Assembly: GCA_937952155.1 (NCBI GenBank)
Contig: CALFYH010000243.1
Location: 1-7,924 of the forward strand
Length of the DNA: 7,924 nt
Source: an uncultured Saprospiraceae bacterium
GTDB taxonomy: Bacteria > Bacteroidota > Bacteroidia > Chitinophagales > Saprospiraceae
Direction of reading: 5' to 3'
Each line of letters begins with the position of its first letter. The first letter of the stretch is position 1. Both the position numbers and the translations under genes were made by a program. Shown here in pieces: positions 1-7,559 of this stretch. The notes beneath the pieces were generated by a model. It did not search any database. It saw only the letters and a list, made by a program, of their open reading frames with translations, and was not told where the DNA came from.

Positions 1-1737
1 ACCTTATTGATGGCTGTTTTGTGGGTTACTTTTACTTCCTATGGCCAAATAGTTATTTCCGAAATTTCCTACAATCCACCTGAATCTGGAACGGATTCTT
101 TGGAATACATAGAGATTTACAATGCTGGTAGTGCTGGTGTAAATCTTAAGGATTATAAATTTAGTAAAGGTGTAGATTTTACCTTTCCAGATACTACATT
201 AGGCAGTCATAAATATTTGTTGATAGTAAAACATGCTAGAGCTTTCAACGCAGTTTATAAAATAAATGCCTTGGAATGGAGTCCAACAAATCCATTATCA
301 ACAAGCAACACATTATCTAATAGCGGTGAAATCCTTGAAATCGTAGATGTTAGCGGCAACATTCAGATGTCTTTTAAGTATGAGAAAATCGTACCGTGGC
401 CTACATTTGCAGAAGGTACAGACGGCGGCGGAGCATCGATCGAAATATGTGACTTGGCCGCAGATCCTTCAGTAGGTAGCAATTGGAAAGCATCGTTGCA
501 TGACTTTGGCGTGGAGCTGAATAGTAAAAAGATATTCGGTACTCCAGGAGCTGCCAACTCTATCACTGAATGTGTGGCACATGCTGATTATATAATAGAA
601 GTATCTTCTAATGTCTTTACTCCTAAAGATATCACTATAGATGTGAATCAAACGGTGAGATGGGAAAACAAAGGCGGAAGTCACAATATAAATGGTAGTC
701 AAGCAACTTTCCCTAATAATCCAGAGAGCTTTGGTAATGGTGCTGCTTCATCCGCTGCTTGGACTTATGATTTTAAATTTACTAAAGCAGGTAAATATGA
801 TTATCAATGTGATCCACATGCATCATTGGGTATGGTAGGAACAGTGACAGTCAAAGCACCAGTGGTAGTTGACCTTTATCCAAACCGTACAATCTCACAA
901 CTTAAAGGTGTGAATGCTGATGGTGTAGCAGATTCCTTGGGCATCAAATGTACTATCAAAGGCGTAATACATGGTATCAATTTCAGACCAGCAGGCTTGC
1001 AGTTCACTATAATTGATGAACAAAACAAAGGATTCGGAGTATTCAATTCTAACAACAACTTTGGATATACTGTAAAGGAAGGCGACGAAGTACAAGTAAA
1101 AGGTATTGTTTCACAATTCAGAGGTCTATCGCAATTGACAGTAGATTCTCTAAAAATACTTGCTAATAACAAAGCCCTAGTAACACCCAAAGTATTAACA
1201 AATCTATCTGAAAATGATGAGTCTTCCTACGTTCAAATTAAGAATGTAAGTTTTGTAGATCCAACACAATGGACGGGAACTGGTTCTGGATTTAATCTGG
1301 CAATGACAGACGGAACCAACAATTTTACTGTAAGGGTGGCAAATGTAACTGATGCATATGCTTTGTCACTTCCTGCAGGAACCACATTCAATGTGACTGG
1401 CATCTTGACTCAATTTTCGCCGACTACCTCTGCACCTTTTGCAGATGGATATCAAATTCAGCCAAATTACTATACAGATTTTGTTGCTTCATCAGCAAGC
1501 AAAGACTTAGAATTGGATGCTACTTTATCAGTTTCACCAAATCCAGTTTCTGATGTAATCACTATATCAACCTTAGCTCAACCAGAAGTATTAGAATTAT
1601 ATAACATCAATGGACAATTGGTAAGCAAATCACCGTTTACGAATACAATCGATTTTTCTAATTTCAACGATGGTGTATATATCATCAAAGTAATAAAAGG
1701 AGAAAAGTCATCTTCTGTAAAACTCGTTAAAATGTAA
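1..1737 (+). CDS. Secreted lamin-tail / cupredoxin / OB-fold protein with T9SS sorting domain (5' partial)
   Basis: A secreted multidomain protein of unknown exact role. The frame is open to the window edge. The first visible residues (TLLMAVLWVTFTSYGQ) are the hydrophobic core and cleavage region of a Sec signal peptide without its positive N-terminus, so the true start is probably a few codons upstream; the ATG at 10 is a weaker alternative. Counting the codon at 7 as residue 1, the domains are: a lamin-tail (LTD) domain at about 14-185, opening with VISEISYNPP and containing EYIEIYNAG; a plastocyanin-type cupredoxin at about 193-285 with His226, Cys268, His271 and Met276 in the right order for a type 1 copper site; one or two OB-fold-like beta domains at about 292-495; and a T9SS type A sorting domain at about 500-576 (SVSPNPVSD, LYNINGQLV, GVYIIKV). 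Family knowledge says the last domain directs outer-membrane export and surface attachment or release. LTD domains are common in secreted bacterial proteins and often accompany nucleases, but no nuclease domain is visible here. Copper binding is inferred from the ligands; a redox or electron-transfer role is not shown. Confidence 0.85.
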   Translation, partial: TLLMAVLWVTFTSYGQIVISEISYNPPESGTDSLEYIEIYNAGSAGVNLKDYKFSKGVDFTFPDTTLGSHKYLLIVKHARAFNAVYKINALEWSPTNPLSTSNTLSNSGEILEIVDVSGNIQMSFKYEKIVPWPTFAEGTDGGGASIEICDLAADPSVGSNWKASLHDFGVELNSKKIFGTPGAANSITECVAHADYIIEVSSNVFTPKDITIDVNQTVRWENKGGSHNINGSQATFPNNPESFGNGAASSAAWTYDFKFTKAGKYDYQCDPHASLGMVGTVTVKAPVVVDLYPNRTISQLKGVNADGVADSLGIKCTIKGVIHGINFRPAGLQFTIIDEQNKGFGVFNSNNNFGYTVKEGDEVQVKGIVSQFRGLSQLTVDSLKILANNKALVTPKVLTNLSENDESSYVQIKNVSFVDPTQWTGTGSGFNLAMTDGTNNFTVRVANVTDAYALSLPAGTTFNVTGILTQFSPTTSAPFADGYQIQPNYYTDFVASSASKDLELDATLSVSPNPVSDVITISTLAQPEVLELYNINGQLVSKSPFTNTIDFSNFNDGVYIIKVIKGEKSSSVKLVKM

Positions 1738-1767
1738 TATTGGATACATTTTAAAGTATTTTAATCT

Positions 1768-1810
1768 ATAAAAATGGTGGTTTGGTATATTGCCTTGCCT
1801 CCATTTTTAT
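1768..1810 (+). terminator. Probable intrinsic terminator of the T9SS-cargo gene
   Basis: An inverted repeat pairs 1768-1780 (ataaaaatggtgg) with 1798-1810 (cctccatttttat), with a single mismatch at t1778. The loop is 17 nt, and more T-rich sequence follows. It lies 31 nt after the stop codon of the upstream gene. The stem is AT-rich with a short G/C top, so strength is uncertain. Confidence 0.6.
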
Positions 1811-1826
1811 TTTAATTCTAATTTTG
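1795..1826 (+). promoter_or_regulatory. Predicted Bacteroidota-type promoter for the M16 operon
   Basis: TAATTTTG at 1819-1826 matches the Bacteroidota -7 consensus TAnnTTTG exactly. A TTG at 1795-1797, 21 nt upstream, can serve as the -33 element; this spacing is within the range reported for the primary sigma factor of the phylum. Transcription would start near 1832, leaving a leader of about 30 nt before the ATG at 1864. The leader is A/T-rich with no Shine-Dalgarno, as is normal here. The 3' arm of the preceding terminator sits between the two elements. Confidence 0.55.
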
Positions 1827-1863
1827 GACAAATTTTTTTTGATACATAAAAACAACATTTTCA

Positions 1864-3186
1864 ATGAACAGATTTTTAATACCAGTTTTCCTGTTGACTT
1901 GGATTTCAATGGCTCAGGCCCAGTTGAATAAGATCAACTTTCAGGAATTCACCTTGGATAACGGACTTCATGTCATTCTTCATCAGGACAAAAGCACTCC
2001 GATCGTTGCAGTATCTGTAATGTATCATGTGGGATCGAAAAATGAAAATCCCGATCGTACAGGATTTGCACATTTTTTTGAACACCTATTGTTCGAAGGT
2101 TCAGAAAATATAGGTCGTGGAGAGTATGACAAATACATAGAAAAAGCAGGCGGCACGCTTAATGCTAACACGTCTATGGATCGTACGTATTACTTTGAGA
2201 TTTTACCATCCAACCAACTTGAATTAGGACTTTGGCTCGAATCAGAAAGAATGCTCCATGCAAAAGTAGAAAATGTAGGTATTGAGACCCAAAGACAAGT
2301 AGTAAAAGAAGAGCGAAGACAACGTATTGACAATCAACCTTATGGTTCGTTTTTAGAACAAATCATGAAACGCGCTTATAAAACGCACCCATATAAATGG
2401 CCAGTAATTGGTTCTATGGCACACTTAGATGCAGCAGAAGAGAAAGACTATAAAAACTTCTATAAGGACTTCTATGTACCGAATAATGCCATCATTTCTA
2501 TAGCGGGAGACATAGATTATGAAAACGCTAAAGCATTGGTTACCAAATACTTCTCAACCATACCAAAAAGTATGAAGCCAATCTACAGACCAACAGTAGT
2601 AGAGCCTGCATTGGGCGGAGAAGTGAGAGATACATTTTATGACAATATCCAGCTTCCAGCAGTACTTATGGCATATCGTATTCCTGCAGCTGGCACACCT
2701 GAATATTATGCAGTTTCTATGCTGGGCACATTACTTTCTCAAGGTGAATCTTCAAGATTACAGCGTGCCTTAGTGGATGACCAGCAAAAAGCAGTTGCTG
2801 TAGGAAATTTCCCACTTGATCTCGAAGATCCAGGTGTCTCTATCGCATATGGTATTTGTAGTATGGGTACTGATGTACTTGATGCAGAAAAGTCTATCAC
2901 AGCGGAAATCGATCGTATAAAAACAGAACCTATCGGCGACGAAGAGTTTCAAAAATTGAGAAATCAGGTAGAAAATGACTTTGTGACTTCCAATTCAAGA
3001 GTAGCAGGTATCGCAGAGTCATTGGCAAATTATAAAATGTATTATGGTGACGCCAATCTTATCAATACTGAATTGCAAAGATATCTTGCTGTAACGAAGG
3101 ATGACATCAAAAATGCAGCCATTAAATATTACAACAATAATAACAGAGTGGTACTTCATTATTTGCCAAAGCCTGTAAATCCATAA
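1864..3186 (+). CDS. Periplasmic M16 zinc metallopeptidase, catalytic subunit
   Basis: A 440-residue M16 (insulinase/pitrilysin-like) peptidase of the short two-domain class. A Sec signal peptide is visible, with a hydrophobic stretch at 4-16 and a likely cleavage after AQA (17-19), so the mature protein should be soluble in the periplasm. The inverted zinc motif HxxEH is intact at His70-Phe-Phe-Glu73-His74. The third zinc ligand is expected about 76 residues later, where Glu149/Glu150 lie in VVKEERR. The family segment FYVPNNAIISIAGDI is at 203-217, and the second, non-catalytic half follows. The Arg and Tyr that M16 enzymes usually carry in that half (LRE-x5-Y context) are missing: Val304 and Val311 occupy those positions. 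The next gene has exactly that pair, so an obligate partnership is likely. The ATG at 1864 is supported by the signal peptide that directly follows it. The natural substrate cannot be read from the sequence; small misfolded or signal-derived peptides are plausible. Confidence 0.92.
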   Translation: MNRFLIPVFLLTWISMAQAQLNKINFQEFTLDNGLHVILHQDKSTPIVAVSVMYHVGSKNENPDRTGFAHFFEHLLFEGSENIGRGEYDKYIEKAGGTLNANTSMDRTYYFEILPSNQLELGLWLESERMLHAKVENVGIETQRQVVKEERRQRIDNQPYGSFLEQIMKRAYKTHPYKWPVIGSMAHLDAAEEKDYKNFYKDFYVPNNAIISIAGDIDYENAKALVTKYFSTIPKSMKPIYRPTVVEPALGGEVRDTFYDNIQLPAVLMAYRIPAAGTPEYYAVSMLGTLLSQGESSRLQRALVDDQQKAVAVGNFPLDLEDPGVSIAYGICSMGTDVLDAEKSITAEIDRIKTEPIGDEEFQKLRNQVENDFVTSNSRVAGIAESLANYKMYYGDANLINTELQRYLAVTKDDIKNAAIKYYNNNNRVVLHYLPKPVNP

Positions 3187-3231
3187 TTTTATTCAACACT
3201 TTTTTAATTAGTATAATAATAACAATACATA

Positions 3232-5349
3232 ATGAAGAAATTAATTTTTGCATTCAGCGTAATATTTTTTTTCACCCAATGTGCTAAAAAAACAATAGAA
3301 ACGACAAGTAATGTCCAACAAAACCAGGTGGACAAATCTTGGCGTAAAATGGCACCAGCACCAGCACCAGCAAGAGACATTCAATTGGGTGCATATTCAT
3401 CTTTTGACCTTGCGAATGGTTTGAAGGTCATCGTAGTAGAAAACCATAAATTACCAAAAGTATCTTATCAGCTTTCGCTCAATAATGAAGCGCTTATCGA
3501 AGGTGACAAAGCAGGATATACCAGTTTTGCTGGTGAACTAATCAATAAAGGTACAAAAAATAGGACTAAGGCACAGATTGATGAGTCAATCGACTTCATA
3601 GGTGCAGATTTGAGTACTTCGGCTTCAGGTATCTTTGCTAGTTCACTCAAAAAGCACGGAGACAAATTGCTCGAAATCATGACAGATGTGTTGTACAATC
3701 CTACTTTTCCGAAAGAAGAATTTGAAAAAGTACGTAAGAGAACAGCATCAAATTTGGCATCTTCCAAAACCAATCCTGAAGCCATCGCAAGCAATATACG
3801 AAGTATTGTGAACTTTGGAAGCAATCATCCTTATGGCGAAGTGCAGACAGATGAGACCATCAAAAATATCACGGTAGATGACTGCGTAAAATATTATAAC
3901 ACTTACTTCAAACCCAATAATGCTTATCTAGTCATCGTTGGAGATATTACGCCTGATGAAGCAAAGGTACAGGCGAACAAATATTTTAGCAAGTGGGAAA
4001 AAGGTACTATTCCATCATTCAGCTATACTGCACCTGCACCAGTTAAAGGTGCCCAAGTTCGTTTCGGTAATAAAGATGGTGCTGTTCAATCTGTCATTAA
4101 TATCTCTTATCCAGTAGATATGAAACCAGGAAGTGCAGATGCAATCAAATCCAGTTTGATGAATTCTATCCTTGGAGGTGGTATATTTAGTGGTAGATTG
4201 ATGCAAAATCTTAGAGAAAAGAAAGCATACACATATGGCGCAAGATCAAATATCTCTACAGACAAATTATTAGGTAATTTTAATGCCTTTGCCAGTGTAA
4301 GAAATGAAGTGACTGATAGTTCTGTGACCGAATTTTTGTATGAAATGAACAGAATCGTAAAAGAGCCTGTAAGTGAGTCAGATCTAAAACTTGCCAAGAG
4401 CAGTACAGCAGGTAATTTTGGGCGTTCACTTGAGTCTCCACAGACTATTGCAAATTTCGCACTCAATACTTTCCGTTACAATTTGCCAAAAGATTATTAC
4501 AATAATTATTTGAAAAATGTAGATGCTGTAACCGTAGCAGATATTCAGGCAATGGCTTCAAAATACATTAGACCTGAAAATTGTAACATCGTAGTTGTAG
4601 GTAACAAAGATAATGTAGCAGACAAATTGAAGAAATTTGATGCAGATGGCGAGTTAGATTTTTATGATGCTTTTGGCAAAAAAATAGAAACCAACAATGT
4701 AGCTTTATCGGCAGACATCACAGCACAAAGCGTGATTGAAGATTACATCGAGGCACTTGGTGGATCTGAAAAATTGAAAGCAGTAAAGACTTTGCAATTA
4801 GGTATGAAGGCAAGTATGATGGGACAAGAAGCGTCATTCGAAACATACCAAATGGCTCCTGACAAGTATGCAAGCAAGATGCAAATGATGGGCATGGTAG
4901 TTCAAGAGCAGAAATATAATGGCGTCAAAGCATCTGTAGGTCAAATGGGCAAAAATAAGATCTTGACAGAAGGCAGTGAATTGGCCGAAATCAAAAAGCA
5001 AGCCATCTTGTTTGAACAACTTAGATATAATACCACTGGATACAAAATGGAACTCAAAGGCATTGAAAATGTAGAAGGTACTAATTGTTATAAATTGGTT
5101 GTGACAGATCCAATGGAAAAACAAACCACTGAATTTTATGATGTAAAATCAGGATTGCTAATGCGCACAGTAAGCGCTAGTGAAAAGATGACAATGACCA
5201 TTGATTTTAAAGATTATAAAGCAGTTGATGGTATTATGATTCCACATACTAGTTCTATAAGTGGAGTAATGCCTACGGCGCTTGTGATGGAAGCAACCAA
5301 TGTTGCGATCAATAAAGAAATGTCACCAGATATCTTTAAAGTAGATTAA
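3232..5349 (+). CDS. M16-like lipoprotein lacking the zinc site, fused to a C-terminal LolA-like domain
   Basis: A 705-residue lipoprotein, probably the non-catalytic partner of the preceding peptidase. It starts with MKK, a hydrophobic run and FFTQC, giving lipidated Cys17, followed by a polar linker with an Ala-Pro run at 41-47. Residues about 52-470 form two M16 domains (YFKPNNAYLVIVGDI at 225-239). Where HxxEH should be, the sequence reads Ser98-Phe-Ala-Gly101-Glu102, and the third zinc Glu is also absent (Ala172/Ser173), so it cannot be a standard zinc peptidase. The second half keeps GRLMQNLREKKAYTYG at 321-336, with Arg328 and Tyr335 in the R-x6-Y spacing used by M16 enzymes for substrate binding and catalysis. 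Residues about 495-705 are an added domain: a helix (EDYIEALGGSEKLKAVKTL), then alternating strands with YDVKSGLLMRT and IDFKDYKAVDGIMIPH, resembling LolA/LolB-like lipoprotein-carrier folds. That assignment is by pattern only. The gene lies 45 bp after the catalytic subunit with no promoter match between, so co-transcription is likely. Confidence 0.9.
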   Translation: MKKLIFAFSVIFFFTQCAKKTIETTSNVQQNQVDKSWRKMAPAPAPARDIQLGAYSSFDLANGLKVIVVENHKLPKVSYQLSLNNEALIEGDKAGYTSFAGELINKGTKNRTKAQIDESIDFIGADLSTSASGIFASSLKKHGDKLLEIMTDVLYNPTFPKEEFEKVRKRTASNLASSKTNPEAIASNIRSIVNFGSNHPYGEVQTDETIKNITVDDCVKYYNTYFKPNNAYLVIVGDITPDEAKVQANKYFSKWEKGTIPSFSYTAPAPVKGAQVRFGNKDGAVQSVINISYPVDMKPGSADAIKSSLMNSILGGGIFSGRLMQNLREKKAYTYGARSNISTDKLLGNFNAFASVRNEVTDSSVTEFLYEMNRIVKEPVSESDLKLAKSSTAGNFGRSLESPQTIANFALNTFRYNLPKDYYNNYLKNVDAVTVADIQAMASKYIRPENCNIVVVGNKDNVADKLKKFDADGELDFYDAFGKKIETNNVALSADITAQSVIEDYIEALGGSEKLKAVKTLQLGMKASMMGQEASFETYQMAPDKYASKMQMMGMVVQEQKYNGVKASVGQMGKNKILTEGSELAEIKKQAILFEQLRYNTTGYKMELKGIENVEGTNCYKLVVTDPMEKQTTEFYDVKSGLLMRTVSASEKMTMTIDFKDYKAVDGIMIPHTSSISGVMPTALVMEATNVAINKEMSPDIFKVD
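3352..3372 (+). repeat. Short gca-cca hexanucleotide repeat encoding an Ala-Pro linker
   Basis: Three tandem gcacca units plus a final gca encode APAPAPA between the lipidated N-terminus and the first M16 domain. The unit is six bases, so copy changes would lengthen or shorten the linker without breaking the frame. It is probably just a spacer holding the protein off the membrane. Confidence 0.6.
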
Positions 5350-5359
5350 AAATTTTAAC

Positions 5360-5397
5360 AATAGCCGGGTGAAGAAATTGATTCATTCGGCTATTTT
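5360..5397. terminator. Probable bidirectional terminator between the M16 operon and tilS
   Basis: A perfect 8-bp stem pairs aatagccg (5360-5367) with cggctatt (5388-5395). Inside the loop, tgaa (5370-5373) can also pair with ttca (5382-5385). On the plus strand the stem ends in a short T run (5394-5397). On the minus strand it is followed by gttaaaattttta. It lies 10 nt after the plus-strand stop and about 45 nt past the tilS stop, so one hairpin could end both convergent transcripts. Confidence 0.65.
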
Positions 5398-5442
5398 CTA
5401 ACTTCAAGAGAGTAACAAATAAAAAGACTTTTTGAAAATAGA

Positions 5443-6771
5443 CTAATCCTCTCCTACTGCTGGTGTTTTTGTAATTTTTATACAAGTTTTTGCATCATGA
5501 TCTATTCTCGCACGATCTGAAATCCCAACCATCAATACAGCCTTTATAGCTCCATTCGCTTCAATTACTAAAACTTCTTCCTTTTCAAATAGTGACATTT
5601 TGCGATTATTGAGGTAATCTGACAATTTTTGGGATCTACCTCTCATACCCAAAGGCATAATCTTATCTTCAGCATCCTTTTGTCTTATAACAACCGGTGA
5701 TTCTATATCATCGCTAAGGTAAAATACATTATTGCATCCCAGAAGGTCTTTGGGTACATCGGCAATTTCCAACCTATACAAATGGTTATACCACAAAAAC
5801 TCTATCGGGAAAGATTCGATCTTTATGGGTTGGAATTTTGGTATTTCTATTAATTTTCGGATGATCAATTTTTTTCTATGGATGATAGCTTCATATTCGG
5901 TGGTCAAATATCTATTGCCATTGATTGCAAAACTATTTAATATATCATGACATTGCTCTTTGTTATATCCAAATTGCTTTATGATTTCAAACAATAAACT
6001 GGTGCCTACTCCACTTGACACAATCGGTTCCAGTGAAATCTCCGTTAAACCATTACTGACAGTGACTATTTCGTATGTATATTGTTTCAATAAGAAAGTG
6101 AGTAAATTTTCTGTTTGTTGTAGATTATTGATGCTTTTTAGAATCCCAGATTTAGACCTGACATCGGTAGCATAAAGCACTGGCAATACATTGTGCCTAA
6201 TTTTATTTCTAAGGTATTTGTATGTGGCATTGCTGCTATCTTCTCTATACTGTACAGCATGATCCATCGCATATTGTAGTATATCTTCTTTACTCGCGAA
6301 AAGCAAAGGCCTGATGATATTGCCACTGCGAACAGGTATGCCATCCAAACCACTCAGACCTGCACCACGCATCAAATTGATCATAAAAGTCTCTACCTCG
6401 TCGGAAGAATGATGTGCTGTAGCTATCAAATCATATTTGTGTTGCAATGCGATGTCTTGTAGCCATTCATAGCGAAGATTTCTGGCCTTATCTTGAAGAT
6501 TTCCTATGTCAAATGTATTTTCAGGCAACTCCAGCAAATAAAATGGGATTTGATATTTGGTACAAAAATTAGCGACAAAATTTTGGTCATCATCTGACTC
6601 AACTCCACGCAACTTATGATTGATATGCGCAATTCCAATTGAAAATTGTGCTTTTAAAAATACATCAACCATTACCATAGAATCTATGCCTCCGGAAACC
6701 GCCAATAAAACTTTTTGTCCATTATCAATTAAATTTCTCTCATTAATATATAATAAAAACTTATCAAGCAT
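5443..6771 (-). CDS. tilS: tRNA(Ile)-lysidine synthetase TilS
   Basis: This cytoplasmic enzyme uses ATP and lysine to convert C34 of the CAU anticodon of tRNA(Ile2) to lysidine, which switches the tRNA from Met to Ile identity and AUG to AUA reading. The ATP-binding PP-loop SGGIDS is at residues 26-31. Other family blocks follow: AHINHKLRG (48-56), TAHHSSDEVETFMINLMRGAGLSGL (starting 118, split here only by description), IRPLL (153-157) and YLRNKIRHNVLP (186-197). The C-terminal tRNA-binding domain is present, with GMRGRSQKLSDYLNNRKM at 375-392. At 442 residues the protein has the length expected for TilS with both its N-terminal catalytic and C-terminal domains. The ATG at 6771 gives a natural N-terminus, about 25 residues before the PP-loop. 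The gene ends in TAG, converges on the M16 operon, and is divergent from the small lipoprotein gene. It looks intact. Confidence 0.95.
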   Translation of the reverse strand: MLDKFLLYINERNLIDNGQKVLLAVSGGIDSMVMVDVFLKAQFSIGIAHINHKLRGVESDDDQNFVANFCTKYQIPFYLLELPENTFDIGNLQDKARNLRYEWLQDIALQHKYDLIATAHHSSDEVETFMINLMRGAGLSGLDGIPVRSGNIIRPLLFASKEDILQYAMDHAVQYREDSSNATYKYLRNKIRHNVLPVLYATDVRSKSGILKSINNLQQTENLLTFLLKQYTYEIVTVSNGLTEISLEPIVSSGVGTSLLFEIIKQFGYNKEQCHDILNSFAINGNRYLTTEYEAIIHRKKLIIRKLIEIPKFQPIKIESFPIEFLWYNHLYRLEIADVPKDLLGCNNVFYLSDDIESPVVIRQKDAEDKIMPLGMRGRSQKLSDYLNNRKMSLFEKEEVLVIEANGAIKAVLMVGISDRARIDHDAKTCIKITKTPAVGED

Positions 6772-6810
6772 TACTTTTGCATTGTATTAAAATAGAAGGT
6801 ATATACACAT

Positions 6811-6841
6811 CAAAGATAATTTTTTTTATTTAAAATGTGAA
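6811..6841 (-). promoter_or_regulatory. Predicted tilS promoter
   Basis: On the minus strand, 6818-6811 reads TATCTTTG, an exact match to the Bacteroidota -7 consensus TAnnTTTG. Twenty bases further upstream (6841-6839, minus strand) is TTC, an imperfect TTG-type -33 element. Transcription would start near 6805, giving a leader of roughly 34 nt before the tilS ATG. Confidence 0.5.
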
Positions 6842-6886
6842 CATACACCTATTCACTTTCAAAATCAATCGTAAAACAATATAAAA

Positions 6887-7468
6887 ATGAGATATTTACT
6901 TTTACTAATTATTACCATAGCTATAGGTTGTAAACAAGTAACATCATCTTCGAGTTCATCTTCCAAAGGAAGTGCTGTCGTATTACCAATATCAGAAAAA
7001 TGGATGCTATCCAATCAGTCGGAAACATCGGATAGCTTGGCTCAAGTGGCTAGAGCAAATGCTGGCCCAATCCTTGAACATAGGATCAAAGAATTAAAAA
7101 CTGGTATAGCTACTGGAATGGATAAGGATCTTTGGGTAGTGGATGCCATTTTGAAAGGCAGTAAAATGATATTTGGCACGGATGTGAATGGATTTTGGAT
7201 TGACTTTAAAGACAATAACCTATATGAATATGGAAACTTCGAAGTCATCAAAGGGCAAGGCAAATATCATTTCGATGTGGACAAAAACATCATGTTGTTA
7301 TTGGATGCAGATTCTCGTATCAAAGCTCAAGAATTTCAGACGATCCTAACCAATGACGCCTTGGTTCTTGTAGGCTCGTCCATCTATGGCGACAACAATA
7401 TGCAAGCCAAATTCCAAAGAAAGCCAGCTATGCCCGTAAAACCTGTCAAACAGCCATTGGTGGAGTGA
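6887..7468 (+). CDS. Small lipoprotein with poly-Ser linker, possible lipocalin-like fold
   Basis: I do not recognise this 193-residue protein as a named family. The N-terminus is a lipoprotein signal: MRY, a hydrophobic stretch at 4-13, then AIGC with lipidated Cys15. Seven serines in a row (20-26) follow, probably a flexible tether. A helical stretch of charged residues at about 48-75 comes before a beta-rich region at about 82-178, with alternating strands (SKMIFGTDV, GFWIDFKDNNLYEYG, GKYHFDVDKNIMLLLDADSR, ALVLVG, MQAKFQRK). The KWML at 38-41 plus this strand pattern resembles small lipocalin-like lipoproteins of Bacteroidota, but this is a pattern guess. The tail is Pro/Lys-rich (179-193). 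The ATG at 6887 is supported by the signal peptide and an A-rich leader. No convincing TAnnTTTG promoter is visible on the plus strand upstream. The protein should sit in the inner or outer membrane facing the periplasm; ligand and function are unknown. Confidence 0.8.
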   Translation: MRYLLLLIITIAIGCKQVTSSSSSSSKGSAVVLPISEKWMLSNQSETSDSLAQVARANAGPILEHRIKELKTGIATGMDKDLWVVDAILKGSKMIFGTDVNGFWIDFKDNNLYEYGNFEVIKGQGKYHFDVDKNIMLLLDADSRIKAQEFQTILTNDALVLVGSSIYGDNNMQAKFQRKPAMPVKPVKQPLVE

Positions 7469-7559
7469 TAGGACTTTAGTCTCTGATGCTTGATAGACTC
7501 TCTGCCAACACATAATGTCGTTTTTCAGGCCTGGTAAGTTTTTGGATATTAAGTATCTA

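Noticed and set aside
363..1190. Minus-strand open frames within the T9SS-cargo gene
   Set aside because: They are antisense to well-supported domains and show no recognisable protein features.
3468..4466. Minus-strand open frames of up to about 119 codons inside the M16 lipoprotein gene
   Set aside because: They lie opposite a gene with clear family motifs, have low-complexity Ser/Leu-rich translations and no leader or promoter; they are shadows of the real frame.
5732..6353. Short open frames in other frames within tilS (both strands)
   Set aside because: tilS motifs run continuously through this stretch; the alternative translations have no family features.
6817..6824. TAATTTTT as a plus-strand -7 element for the small lipoprotein gene
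   Set aside because: It lacks the final G, overlaps the stronger minus-strand tilS element, and has no TTG at suitable spacing upstream.
7469..7559. Possible terminator between the small lipoprotein gene and the convergent end gene
   Set aside because: Only weak pairings are present: agtct 7478-7482 with agact 7495-7499, and the palindrome caggcctg at 7526-7533. Neither has a strong stem with a T tract.
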